A stretch of DNA of 64,000 nt from CAWBOY01 sp963790585 (GTDB lineage: Bacteria; Planctomycetota; Planctomycetia; Gemmatales; Gemmataceae): assembly GCA_963790585.1 (NCBI GenBank), contig CAWBOY010000005.1:124001-188000 (forward strand), given 5' to 3'. Of this stretch, positions 35,867 to 45,669 are shown piece after piece. A model generated the notes under the pieces. The model made no database searches. It saw nothing but the letters and a program-made list of their open reading frames with translations, and was not told the DNA's origin. The translations under genes and the position numbers were made by a program. Positions within the stretch are counted from its first letter, which is position 1. Every line of letters begins with the position of its first letter.

Positions 35867-38572
35867 TTATTCCGAACCCAAAGCCTTGTGAACGTCTAAG
35901 GCCACGAATGCCAACAACTCTTTGTTGGGCATTTCAGTCAACAAACGTTCAGCACCCTCCACCACGTCGCGCATGAGATCAGCCTTTGAGGTTAGCATTT
36001 CATCGATCCGTTCCTCCACGGTTCCCCGGCAGACGAACTTGTGGACCAGGACATTGCGTTTCTGGCCGATGCGAAACGCCCGGTCGGTGGCTTGGTTTTC
36101 CACGGCCGGATTCCACCAGCGATCGAAGTGAATCACCTGCGATGCCGCCGTCAGGTTCAGGCCTGTTCCGCCAGCCTTGACGGACAGCACAAAGAACGGC
36201 GGTCCGTTGTCGCGCTGAAATCGCTCTACCAAATCGCGTCGCTTGGTCACGGCCGTGCCGCCATGCAAAACCAGCCCCGGTCGGCCAAAGACGCTCTCCA
36301 GAAACAGCGCCAACGGCTCGGCCACCTCACGAAACTGGGTGAAGACGAGAACCTTCTCCTGCCGCTCGGCCATTTCCTCGCAAAGCTCGGCCAGGCGCTG
36401 AAACTTGCCGCTCTGCTTGGGGTCGTAACTCCCGAGGCCGAGCGCCTGATCAGGATGATTGCAGATTTGCTTGAGGCGCATCAGGCTGGCTAACACCAGG
36501 CCGCGGCGCTGGATCCCCTCCGCTGGCTCCAACGATTCCTCCAAAGTTCGCACAGTCTGCTCATAAAGACCAGCTTGCTGTTTCGTGAGGCCGCAATACG
36601 CGATTACCTCAGTCTTATCCGGAAGATCGGCAATTACCCGTTTGTCGGTCTTCAATCTCCGCAGAATATAGGGTCCTACGAGCTTGCGCAACGGCTGATA
36701 CGACGGCTTCGGAGCGGACTCCAGGTTCTTGACAAAGCGCGAGAACGTTTTGGCGTTGCCCAGCAGGCCTGGATTTAAGAAATCGAACAAGGACCACAAA
36801 TCGGAGAGCCGATTCTCGACCGGCGTTCCCGTCAGAGCAATCCGGCTATCGGCCTTTAACTCCTTGACGGCGCGTGTCTGGCGAGTGCCAGAATTCTTGA
36901 TCGCCTGAGCCTCATCCAGGATCGCGAGGCGCCATTTGCGTCGGCGCAACCAATCCTTGCGCGCGAGGACTCCATAGGTGGTAATGATGAGATCGCGGTC
37001 CTTCATGTCGACGGCAGCAAGCTCCTTGCCGACGGCCATCTCGGAGGGATGAACGACGGCAACGCTCAAGGACGGAGCAAACCGTTCAATCTCGGCCTTC
37101 CAATTCGCAATCAATGAGGCCGGGACTACCAGGAGGCTCGGCACGCCTGAACTCTTTGGCCTGTCCGTTTGGGACCTTCCCTTCAAAGCGAGCAACAAGG
37201 CGATTACCTGAACGGTCTTTCCGAGACCCATGTCGTCCGCCAGGCAGGCGCCCAAACCCAACTGGGCGAGAAAGTGCATCCAACTCAGGCCTGTACGTTG
37301 GTAGGGCCGCAGCTCCGCTCGCAGATCGGCTGGCACGGGAACTTGCCGTGCATCCGGCCCCTCTATTCGCTTTAACATCGCGTCCAGTTCTGGCCCTGCT
37401 GTGATGCCGACCCACTCGGGCGTTGCCGCCGCGAGATCCGTCACACTGTCACGTTCCAACGTTGCCCCGGCGAGCAGGCGCATTCCTTCAAAGAACGACA
37501 GCCCCTCGCGCTGAACTTGATGTTGGATGGTGTGCCAGTGCTCGAGCGCCTCCTCCAGTTTGGTGCGATCGATCTCCAACCACTTGCCTTTGAACTTTAC
37601 TAATCCTCCCGTCAGATTAAGCAATTCCTGCAGGTCTGCTTCACTCAGCGTCTGGCCGTCGAGCGCCACATCAACATTGAAATCGAGCAAGGAGCCCATC
37701 CCTAACTTGGACCCGCGCCGTGGGTCTATCTTCACATTGACGATTGGCCGCGACGGACGCGCTGACTTCCACCAGTCGGGAACCCTGACGAGCAACCCAC
37801 TCTCTTCAAAGATCGGAATATCCTGCAAGAATCGATAAGCCTCCTTGGGCGACCAGGCCAAGGCATGGTACACCTCGCCGGAATCGACCAACTCCTTAAT
37901 CAATGTGCTACGCGTGGCAGCCCGCTCGAGTGGCGTGAGCAATGACAGCAGCGCTTTGCGATTCTTGGCTCCGGCATATTGTTGTAGCGCCCGCCCCAGC
38001 GGCTCATGCAGGGGGCGCCCTTGCGGCGACAGCCGACTAACATAGGTGGCCAGGAACGCGAAGGGATTGTCCGCATCACGTTTGTTTTCGGCCAGATGCA
38101 CGGTGACCCGGCCTACAAATCTCCAAAGCGGATTCTTCTCGGTCAGATAGGCTTGCGCACCGCCTGCATGTTGCCGAACCTCGTCGCGCACCAGCGAATC
38201 CAGGTCGGTCCACCACTGCACCAGTGTCTCAGGGCGCAGATACTCCAGGCCGACCATCGGCGGCGCCTGGAGTATCCAAGATGCGAGTTCACCCTCCTCC
38301 GGCGGCGGCGTCGGCGGTAGATCTTGTGTCGTTTCGAGTCCCTGGGTCTGGCACAGCCGCGTTAGATAGGTGGAGGCAAATGACCGGACCCAGTCGATGG
38401 CAGGCGGCAGGCGCGTTTGCAATTCCTGGGTAGCAAGATGGAGTAGTCCATGAGCGGCGTCTTTGTCGAATGCGGCGACAAGGGATTTGGCAAGACCAGG
38501 CGCGGCCTCGTCGACATGGGCGGACTCGATCAATCCCAAATGGCCCGCGGGTGAGATGACGAGTTCGTGCAT
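35867..38572 (-). CDS. SNF2-family DEAD/DEAH helicase (HepA/RapA-like)
   Basis: A 901-residue SWI2/SNF2-type ATPase. The N-terminal 400 residues are the SNF2-associated region. ATPase motifs: DDMGLGKTVQVIALLLALKG (Walker A), ILDEAQAIKN (DEAQ box), ALTGTPVENRLSDLWSLFDF, and the C-terminal lobe with VLVFTQFRE, LSVKAGGTGLNLTAASQVIH and NQATDRAFRIGQ. These proteins move along duplex DNA or remodel nucleoprotein. The stop codon lies inside the terminal repeat of the IS4-type element, so the last few residues (KALGSE) could differ from the original. Its probable operon partner is the SWIM gene at 26978. Confidence 0.95.
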   Translation of the reverse strand: MHELVISPAGHLGLIESAHVDEAAPGLAKSLVAAFDKDAAHGLLHLATQELQTRLPPAIDWVRSFASTYLTRLCQTQGLETTQDLPPTPPPEEGELASWILQAPPMVGLEYLRPETLVQWWTDLDSLVRDEVRQHAGGAQAYLTEKNPLWRFVGRVTVHLAENKRDADNPFAFLATYVSRLSPQGRPLHEPLGRALQQYAGAKNRKALLSLLTPLERAATRSTLIKELVDSGEVYHALAWSPKEAYRFLQDIPIFEESGLLVRVPDWWKSARPSRPIVNVKIDPRRGSKLGMGSLLDFNVDVALDGQTLSEADLQELLNLTGGLVKFKGKWLEIDRTKLEEALEHWHTIQHQVQREGLSFFEGMRLLAGATLERDSVTDLAAATPEWVGITAGPELDAMLKRIEGPDARQVPVPADLRAELRPYQRTGLSWMHFLAQLGLGACLADDMGLGKTVQVIALLLALKGRSQTDRPKSSGVPSLLVVPASLIANWKAEIERFAPSLSVAVVHPSEMAVGKELAAVDMKDRDLIITTYGVLARKDWLRRRKWRLAILDEAQAIKNSGTRQTRAVKELKADSRIALTGTPVENRLSDLWSLFDFLNPGLLGNAKTFSRFVKNLESAPKPSYQPLRKLVGPYILRRLKTDKRVIADLPDKTEVIAYCGLTKQQAGLYEQTVRTLEESLEPAEGIQRRGLVLASLMRLKQICNHPDQALGLGSYDPKQSGKFQRLAELCEEMAERQEKVLVFTQFREVAEPLALFLESVFGRPGLVLHGGTAVTKRRDLVERFQRDNGPPFFVLSVKAGGTGLNLTAASQVIHFDRWWNPAVENQATDRAFRIGQKRNVLVHKFVCRGTVEERIDEMLTSKADLMRDVVEGAERLLTEMPNKELLAFVALDVHKALGSE

Positions 38573-38612
38573 TGCCGATTCCGATTCAGGACTGTAGGAG
38601 TATTTATATTGC

Positions 38613-38651
38613 CCCCTCCGGTGGTTGAGCGAGGCGACACCACCGGAGGGG
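38613..38651. repeat. Hairpin upstream of the SNF2 gene
   Basis: CCCCTCCGGTGGT (38613-38625) and its complement ACCACCGGAGGGG (38639-38651) form a perfect 13-base stem with a 13-base loop. It is located between the SNF2 start and the end of the next minus-strand gene, and could terminate transcription of the latter. Confidence 0.75.
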
Positions 38652-38683
38652 AGACGTGACTTTCCGGATGGACTACTAGAACC

Positions 38684-39130
38684 CTAATATAAGGGTTCAC
38701 GCGTCCACTTCACGGATTCATCCTGCCACGTGCCGTCCTCGCGCCGAGCATCGAACTCGCCGATTATGTCGGCATCCTCGTCGGCTCCGCCAGGCGCGCC
38801 ATCACGACCGAGACTCGTAAACGTCACACGGCTACCATTCACCGTCATAGTAATCGGCCGCTGCCAGCCATCGAGAACGCCGTTATATGTGTCCAGGTCT
38901 TTTGGTAGTTCGTCCACCGTCGTTGGCAGGCGGTCGTGATCTTGCGCAAAGCGGATTACACGTTTCTTCATGGAGTGCATAGTCGAGTATGTTCGAGCGC
39001 GTGGCCCAGCCCCAGCGTTGATGGCCTTCATCATTCGTATTCCTTTCTCACAAGCCGGGATAATAAGAATGAAGATGCAAGCGCAGAGGGCAAGGATGAT
39101 GAGCACTTCCCAGAAGGTTAATTTTTTCAT
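38684..39130 (-). CDS. Pseudopilin-like (GspG-type) membrane-anchored protein
   Basis: A 148-residue protein. The ATG at 39130 (MKKLTFWEVLIILALCACIF) is chosen over an upstream TTG. The N-terminal hydrophobic helix with TFWE looks like a prepilin N-terminus, but the Gly before the cleavage site is missing, so processing by prepilin peptidase is doubtful. The C-terminal part is like GspG: LDGWQRPITMTVNGSRVTFT, then SLGRDGAPGGADEDADI, which in GspG binds calcium. No other type II secretion gene is near. Possibly a stand-alone pseudopilin-like protein, as is common in planctomycetes. Confidence 0.65.
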   Translation of the reverse strand: MKKLTFWEVLIILALCACIFILIIPACEKGIRMMKAINAGAGPRARTYSTMHSMKKRVIRFAQDHDRLPTTVDELPKDLDTYNGVLDGWQRPITMTVNGSRVTFTSLGRDGAPGGADEDADIIGEFDARREDGTWQDESVKWTREPLY

Positions 39131-39181
39131 CGGAGCCTTGAATGTCGTGTCCTGAATCGGATGTTTGTTCAATAATCGCCA

Positions 39182-39268
39182 GCCGTGGCCGGAGTCAGGT
39201 CCTCCGACCCCGGCGTAGCTCTACTGGTTCCAATGAACCGGGGTCGGAGTACCGACCCCGGCCATGGC
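39182..39268. repeat. Palindromic repeat family C, copy 2
   Basis: Left arm about 39182-39213 (GCCGTGGCCGGAGTCAGGTC start) and right arm 39238-39268 (CCGGGGTCGGAGTACCGACC start) form a large imperfect palindrome related to the element at 26869-26948. It lies between two minus-strand genes. Confidence 0.75.
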
Positions 39269-39270
39269 TT

Positions 39271-40281
39271 TCATTTTCCAAATTTCGCGATCCGCCCTTT
39301 GGGACCGGCGGCCCAGCCTTCGCCTGTGGCGGTGAAGGCGACGCTATTGTAATTCTCGCGGTCCAGCGGTTGCCATGTTTTGCCGTCGTCCTGGGACACA
39401 TGAGAACCCGATGTTCCTACAGCGACCCATCGGTCTTTGGCCCAGGCCACGGCGGAGCGGAAGGGCAGCGCCTTGTCTACTAATACCCAAGTTTTGCCGC
39501 CGTCGGCGGTAGTCGCGACAGTGGCGCTGGTGTCGTTGGGCTTGCGATAATCGCCACCGACGATGATTCCGTGTTTGTCATCGCGAAAGGCGATGGAAAA
39601 GATACCGGCCGACTCGACGCCCGCCAGAATGGGTGTGTCGCTCACCGTCCACGTTTGGCCCCGGTCCGCGGAATGAAAGACGCGCGCCGTTTTCGCGCCG
39701 CCTGTACAAAACCAGACATCCTTCTCGCCACGTGTGATGAGGCAGGTGCCGCTGGCCGCGAACGCCCCTTCCTTGTCCAGCGCCTGGGTAGATTCTTGTC
39801 CGGAAGTCGTTTCCAATTTGTGCCGTCGTCCGTGACGATGATTTGGAAGCGCCCATTCACAGGGTCGCTGAAGGCGATGCCGTGATTCTCGTCCCAGAAG
39901 GCGATCGCATCGTAAAAAGCGTCCTTGTCCAAGTTCTTCCATTGCAGCGTCCAGGCTTTGCCGCCATCTACCGTTTTGTAAATGCGGGAATCCTCACCGG
40001 GCCCGGCGCTGAGCAAATAGGCCGTGTTCTCGCCGAAGCCTTCGACGTCGCGGAAGTCCAGCTTTTCCGCATCCGGCACCGCGCCGACGGACCATGTTAT
40101 GCCTCCGTCTGTGGTCCGCCCATAGGTCCCCTTGGTGCCGCTGACCCACGCGACCTTGGCGCTCGACGGCACAGAGGCCACGGAAATCGGCAGTCGTTTT
40201 GATACTCTGCTTTTCCCATTCGGCGGGTGCGCTGGTGCCGCTTAGCAAGAGAACGATTGTGGAAAGAAGAGAGCGGGTCAT
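39271..40281 (-). CDS. Secreted BNR-repeat, Ycf48-like beta-propeller protein (two frameshifts)
   Basis: About 336 residues after repair. A signal peptide starts at the ATG at 40281 (MTRSLLSTIVLLLSGTSAPA). The propeller has repeated Asp-box turns such as TTDGGITW, TVDGGKAWTLQW, SADRGQTW, TTADGGKTWVLV and SQDDGKTWQPL, as in Ycf48/HCF136-like and sialidase-type proteins. The frame breaks twice: one base too many near 40167 (after DFRGLCA) and one base short in the G run near 39786 (before QALDKEGAFAASGT). No photosynthesis genes are near, so Ycf48 function is not implied. Role unknown. Confidence 0.82.
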
Positions 40282-40916
40282 AATCGTGCTCGGTTGTCGG
40301 AGTGGGTTTCGCCTGAGAGAACCGCTGGTTTGTAAGTACCATTGGCGTCGAACCATAGATCGTCCTATAAGAGAGAACCGTTTGACGGAAACAGACGGTG
40401 TACAAAAACTGTACAGTAGCGGCCCTAGACCCTGTCCGCTTGGCGGTTGGCGGTATTTAGAAGGTCAGGTCGTAAAAGCTTAATAAGAAAACAGCTTACG
40501 TTGATTCTAAGGACCGCCAACGTTGGCGGTCCTTAGAATGCGCCTCTGCACGCAAGGACTGTCCCATATGTTTGTGGCGGCACGTTTCCAACGTGCCGAT
40601 GCGTCGTGTTTTTCGAGATTTGGTCTGTTCTCAATGTGCCCGCCTCCGGCGATTGTCGTTTCCGGTACGTTGGAAACGTGCCGCCACAAACGTATGGGAC
40701 AGTCTCTTAGCGGTTGACTGTTCCTCCCTTTCTGGAAAGCCGTACTCAGAATAACGCAACGAGAGTTCTTTCGCCAATCAATCCCGGTAGGCGAATGCGT
40801 CGTGCCGCGCCGCTTGACGCGATAAGCTGATTCCATCCCAATTTCGTTGCACGCAACACCCATCACGGCCATAATCGATGGCAGACCGAGACCGCCTCGT
40901 CGTTCAGAGATGGACC
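40282..40916. repeat. Intergenic region with two large palindromes
   Basis: No gene is supported here. 40504-40539 is a perfect 36-base palindrome (half site ATTCTAAGGACCGCCAAC). 40558-40594 and 40667-40703 are 37-base inverted repeats with one mismatch (start ACTGTCCCATATGTTTGTGG) around a 72-base loop that holds a second copy of the CACGTTTCCAACGTG motif region. The remaining sequence is the likely promoter region of the divergent BNR and DUF1549 genes; no clear promoter hexamers were seen. Confidence 0.75.
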
Positions 40917-43081
40917 ATGATCGCACGCGCGATTTGTTCGCTACTGGTTGTCGCTCTTGTCTGGATGCCTGCTGCGCCGGCTCGCGGCGATGATGTTCCG
41001 CATTGGGCCTTTCAGAAGCCTGGCGCTGGCGATCCTCCGGCGGTGCGCCGGTCCAATTGGGTGTGCACGCCGATCGATGCGTTTATCGTCGCCAAGCTCG
41101 AGGCGGCTGGTCTCGAACCGGCGCCCGTCGCCGACAAAGCTACGTTGTTGCGCCGTGTTACCTTCGATCTAATCGGTCTGCCGCCGACGCCCGAGGAACT
41201 GCAGCGATTTCTGACGGATGACAAGCCGGATGCTTATGAGAGGGTGGTCGAGCGGCTTCTCGCTTCGCCGCATTATGGCGAGCGCTGGGCGCAGCACTGG
41301 CTTGATGTTGTCCGTTATGCAGAATCGGATGGTTATGAAACAAATGGCGACAGGCCCCACGCCTGGCGCTATCGAGATTATGTCGTTCGCTCGCTCAACG
41401 ACGACAAGCCGTATGATCGCTTTCTGACCGAGCAGCTTGCGGGTGATGAATTGGCTCAGGGGAAAGATCCCAAAGAGGCGGCCGACTTATGGATCGCGAC
41501 GGGGTTTAACCGCTGTGGGCCGGTCCATATGGTTTCGGGCAACGTCGATAAGGAAGTTGCGCGGCAGGAAGTCCTCACGGAGATGACCAACGGCATCGGT
41601 GCCGCGGTCCTGGGCGTTACGATGGGTTGCGCCCGTTGCCACGATCATAAATTCGATCCAATCCGCCAGGATGATTACTACAGCTTGCAAGCCTTCTTCG
41701 CGGCGACCAAGTTCCGGGATGTCGATCTGGCGACTAAAGCGGAACGCGAGGCCTACGACGCACGGCAAAAGGAGATCGGTCAGCAGATTGCACCGCTGGA
41801 AGCGAAACTCAAGGCCCTGGAAGAACCGTATCGTAAGCGGCTCCGTGAAGCCAAGCGCGCGCAACTCGAACAACTTTTTCGCGATGCCCTGGATGTCGAA
41901 AAAAGCAAGCGAAACGCCGAGCAGAAGAAGCTGGCTGGTCAGGCGGAGACGCTGATCAAGGTAGCATGGGATGAGATCGTGGCGGCGCTCAGTGCCGAAG
42001 ATCGGCGCAGTGCACGGAATGGCGCAAGGCCTTGCGTGAGATCGTCACCCAAGCGCCGCTGCCGCCGAGCAAGGCCTGGGCCATAGGTAACGAGGGCGAC
42101 CCGCCTCCGACCCACATCTTGAAGCGCGGCGAAGCGACCCGCAAAGGGGCGGAGGTCCAGCCGGCGTTCCTCAAGATCCTGTCTCCAGATGCCGTCGATA
42201 CAAAAACCCGAATGACTCGGCTCGATCTCGCTCGCTGGCTCACGAAACCGGATCATCGGCTCACCGCGCGCGTCATGGTCAATCGTCTTTGGCAACATCA
42301 CTTTGGCCGTGGCATCGTCGCCACACCCAATGATTTCGGCTTGCGCGGCCAGGCGCCGACACATCACGAGTTGCTCGACTGGTTGGCGATGGAGTTTGTC
42401 AAAAAGGATTGGTCGATCAAACATATGCACCGCCTCATGGTGCTGTCCAACACCTATCAGCAAACCAGTCGGCTCCCGAGCGACAGCAAGTCACGAAGGG
42501 CCGACCCAGACAATCGCCTCTTTCGATCGATGACTCGACAACGCCTGGAGGGAGAAGCGATCCGTGACTTTGTGCTTGCGGTCAGTGGCAAAATCAACCT
42601 GGCGGTTGGCGGGCCTTCTGTTCGCGTCCCGCTCGAACCGGCCGTGTATGAGCTAATATTCACGGAAGGCGAGCCGGACGATCTTTGGCAAACGACAAGA
42701 GATCCGCGTTCTCACTGTCGGCGGAGCCTGTATCTTTTCTCCAAGCGCAACGTCCGCCTACCGCTCCTGGAGGCGTTCGATCAACCGGACACATTGACTT
42801 CGTGCCCCGTCCGCTCGGTCAGCACCTTCGCGCCGCAAGCCCTCATTATGCTGAATGGGCCATTCATGCAGGAATACTCCAAAGAATTCGCCAAGCGGCT
42901 CCAGGGCGAAAGGCCAAATGACACCAAGGCGCAAGTCGAGCTTGCCTATCGCCTGGCGCTTGGCCGACCGCCGCGAGATGCCGAGCGAAAGTTAAGCGCG
43001 GATTTTTTTACGGACAAGGGTAGCTTGGATGATTTCTGCCTGGCGCTTTTGAACTCGAATGATTTCGTCTACGTGAATTAA
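40917..43081 (+). CDS. DUF1549/DUF1553 protein (planctomycete PSCyt2-PSD1 type), frameshifted near 42004
   Basis: About 721 residues after repair; family typical of Planctomycetes. The ATG at 40917 begins a signal peptide (MIARAICSLLVVALVWMPAA). DUF1549: PIDAFIVAKLEAAGLEPAP, FDLIGLPPTPEE, HYGERWAQHWLDVVRYAESD and the heme-like CARCHDHKFDPI. A coiled-coil stretch follows. DUF1553: RLDLARWLTKPDHRLTARVM, NRLWQHHFGRGIVATPNDFG and NTYQQTSR. One base is missing near 42004; repair gives EDRAQCTEWRKALREI. The N-terminal cytochrome (PSCyt1) part of longer relatives is absent. It pairs with the DUF1501 gene downstream, the usual arrangement. Biochemical role unproven; sulfatase-rich polysaccharide use has been proposed for such sets. 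Confidence 0.92.
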
Positions 43082-43082
43082 G

Positions 43083-43155
43083 GAGCCGGGAGCGTCAGCG
43101 ACCGGAGAAAGTCTGGGCGAGTGTAATGCCCTCCGGTCGCTGACGCTCCCGGCTC
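43083..43155. repeat. Palindromic repeat family A, copy 3
   Basis: Left arm 43083-43107 and right arm 43131-43155 are perfect 25-base inverted repeats around a 23-base spacer that shares GCGAGTGTAATG with the copy at 17091-17163. It starts two bases after the DUF1549 stop codon. Confidence 0.88.
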
Positions 43156-43197
43156 TTGAAGACGAGAAATAATTCTGTCCCCGGAGGTTCCCGCTTG

Positions 43198-44609
43198 ATG
43201 AACAACGCGTCTCCCATTGGATCGCGCCGAGAATTCCTCATGCGTGCCGGCGGAGGTTTGGGCGGGATCGCATTATCGTGGTTGCTGGCCCGAGATGGAT
43301 TCGCAGCGCCGAATCCGCTTGCCGCGAAAGCGCCGCATTTCGCTGCAAAGGCGAAGTCGGTCATCTTTCTCTTCATGGTAGGCGGGCCGAGTTCCATCGA
43401 TCTCTTCGATCCCAAGCCGGAACTCACAAAGCGCCATGGGCAGACGCTGCCAAAGAGTTTCGGTAAGCCGATTAGCCAGTTCACGGGCGGCGACACGCCA
43501 TTGCTTGCCAGCACGAGGAAGTTTGCGAAGTATGGCAAGTCGGGGCTCGAGGTTTCCGACCTCATGCCTCACCTCGCCACCTGTGTGGATCAGATCTGCT
43601 TCCTCCGTTCCTGCTGGTCTACTAGTACCATTCACGCGCCGGCGATGTACGAGCTACACAGCGGGCGGACGTTGATGGGTTATCCGAGTCTCGGCTCGTG
43701 GGTTACGTATGGCCTTGGCAGCGTCAGCGACAATCTGCCGGCCTATTGTGTACTAACCCAGCCCGAGGGCCCGCCGGAAGGTGGAGCTCCCTGTTGGGGG
43801 GCCGGCTTTCTGCCCGCGGTCCACCAGGGTACACGGCTCCGAAGCGGCTCCAGCCCTATTCTCAATCTCCAACCTCCCGAAGGCGTCGGTCGCGAACGAC
43901 AACGGCGAACGCTTGACCTTCTCAAACGAATGAATGAACTCGATCGCGATCCCGCTGATAGCGAGCTGGCCGCCCGGATCGAAAGCTACGAGTTAGCTTT
44001 TCGAATGCAAACAAGCGCGCCGGAAGCAGTCGATTTAAGCAAGGAGTCGGCCAAGACACGCGAAGCGTATGGTCTGGACACGGCCAAAACGGCCGATTTC
44101 GGCACGCGCTGTCTTCTCGCGCAGGCTGGTCGAGCGCGGCGTTCGTTTCGTACAGGTCTATTCGGGAGGCGGACCGCTCGTCACTCAGTGGGACGCTCAC
44201 GACGATCTCAATGGCAATCACGAGAAGATGTGTGGCCATGTCGATCGATCCATTGCCGCATTGTTGAAAGATCTCAAGTCGCGCAGGCCTACTAGATACG
44301 ACATTGGTTGTATGGGCGAGCGAGTTCGGCCGTTTGCCGACATCGCAAGGGGGCAAAGGGCGTGACCACAATCCCTATGGCTATACGATGTGGTTAGCCG
44401 GCGGCGGCGTGAAAGGGGGCCAGGCGATCGGCGCCACGGATGAGTTCGGCTTGCGCACGACCGAGAGCCGTATCTCGGTGAATGACTTCCACGCCACGCT
44501 TCTCCATCTCCTAGGTTTGGACCATGAGAAATTGACGTATCTCCATAATAGTCGAGATGAGCGCCTGACGGACGTCGCGGGGAAAGTCGTGCAGGCGGCC
44601 TTGGCCTAG
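43198..44609 (+). CDS. DUF1501 protein with Tat-type signal (two frameshifts)
   Basis: About 470 residues after repair. The ATG at 43198 follows GGAGG and the N-terminus SRREFLMRAGGGLGGIALSW is a twin-arginine-type signal. DUF1501 (sulfatase/phosphatase-like fold) motifs: KSVIFLFMVGGPSSIDLFDP, LMPHLATCVDQICFLRSCWS and HAPAMYELHSGR. Two breaks: near 44120 (loss of CG in a CGCG run; repair gives LLARRLVERGVRFVQVYSGG) and near 44285 (one extra A; repair gives GLLDTTLVVWASEFGRLPTS). The C-terminus has RDHNPYGYTMWLAGGGVKGG. It partners the upstream DUF1549/1553 gene. Confidence 0.92.
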
Positions 44610-44724
44610 ACTGTTCCCTAAGCCCCTCACCCCTTGCAATTACGTGATCCAGGCATTATCACGAATGAAATGACATCGCGGCTGCTGGTGCCGCGCTTCC
44701 GCTCTCCTTATGAGGACTTCCGTT

Positions 44725-45661
44725 ATGCACCGCATCCTTGCGTTGATCCTAGGCCTTGCCGCGCTTGCCTCTGTCGTTCGTGCCGAAGGTTTATCGGAGT
44801 TGAAAGGCCATACGGCCCTCATCTATAGCCTCGCTTTTAGTCCCGATGGCAAGACGTTGGTCACGGCGGGGTTCGACAACGTCCTCAAGGTTTGGGATGT
44901 GATGTCCGGCAAAGAGATCCGTGAATTGAAGGGGCATACCAAGCCCGTCTATTGTGTTGCGTTTGATAAAGAGGGGAAGACGATCGCGTCGTCAAGTGAC
45001 GATCAAACGATTCGGCTTTGGAACGCGGAGGATGGCAAATTCCTGCGTGAGATCAAGGGACACTCGGACATTGTGGATTGTGTCGCCTTCAGCCCTGATG
45101 GCAAGTTGCTCGCGTCCTGCAGCAAAGACAAATCGGTTCGGCTCTGGAATCCAGCCGACGCCAAGGAAGTCAAGAACCTCGGCTCGCACACCGCGTCAGC
45201 GTATACGCTGGCGTTTAGCCCCGACGGCAAGTATCTGGCCTCAGGCGGGGCCGACAACATGGTCAAAGTCTGGGACGTAGCCGGTTTGAAACTGCACAAA
45301 GATTTGAAAGGGCACACCGGGGTAGTGACCGGGGTAGCCTTTGCGCCGGATGGCACACTGCTTTCCATCGGCTGGGATCGGCTGATGCGACAGTGGGACA
45401 TCAAGGAGGGTAAGGAGCTTAAGAAGCTTGGTCCAACGCCCGACGACCTCTGCGGCATTGCCTTTTCGCGATGGCAAGCAGCTCGCGACGAGTGGGTACG
45501 CAGGCTATTTGACCGTCTGGGATTTGGCGGCGAGCAAGTCGCTATCTCAGCGCAAGCTGAAGGCGTTCGGCGCCTGGTGCGTCAGCTTCACGCCAGATGG
45601 CAAGGGGTTGGTAACGGGACATGAGAATGGTTCGGTCTATTTCACGCTGGTGAAACCGTGA
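44725..45661 (+). CDS. Secreted WD40-repeat protein (frameshifted near 45468)
   Basis: About 312 residues after repair. The ATG at 44725 (MHRILALILGLAALASVVRA) opens a signal peptide and has GAGGA upstream; an ATG at 44710 is an alternative. Seven WD40 blades can be followed, each with LKGHT..V, AFSPDGK and a WD or LW end: LKGHTALIYSLAFSPDGKTL, VKVWDVAG, TIRLWNAEDG and so on. Near 45468 a CG pair seems lost from a CGCG run; repair gives GIAFSRDGKQLATSGYAGYL and the final blade ends SVYFTLVKP. The gene is followed by a large hairpin. It forms a scaffold type propeller; partner unknown. Confidence 0.88.
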
Positions 45662-45669
45662 GAAGTGGA

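Larger units (their letters stand above)
29526..35869 (-). mobile_element. IS4-type element carrying nested insertions
   Basis: Inverted ends TAAGAGCCTATCCGAA at 29526-29541 and 35854-35869. When the group II intron is removed from the right end, the shared end sequence extends further inward (AAAGGGGACGGGCAC, then GAATGGCACTTCCA), apart from a 48-base palindromic insert in the left end (29557-29604). Removing the IS630-type insertion and the intron leaves about 1930 bases with one intact 468-residue transposase frame. No clear target duplication of this outer element was found. Its right end lies on the stop codon of the SNF2 gene. Confidence 0.85.
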
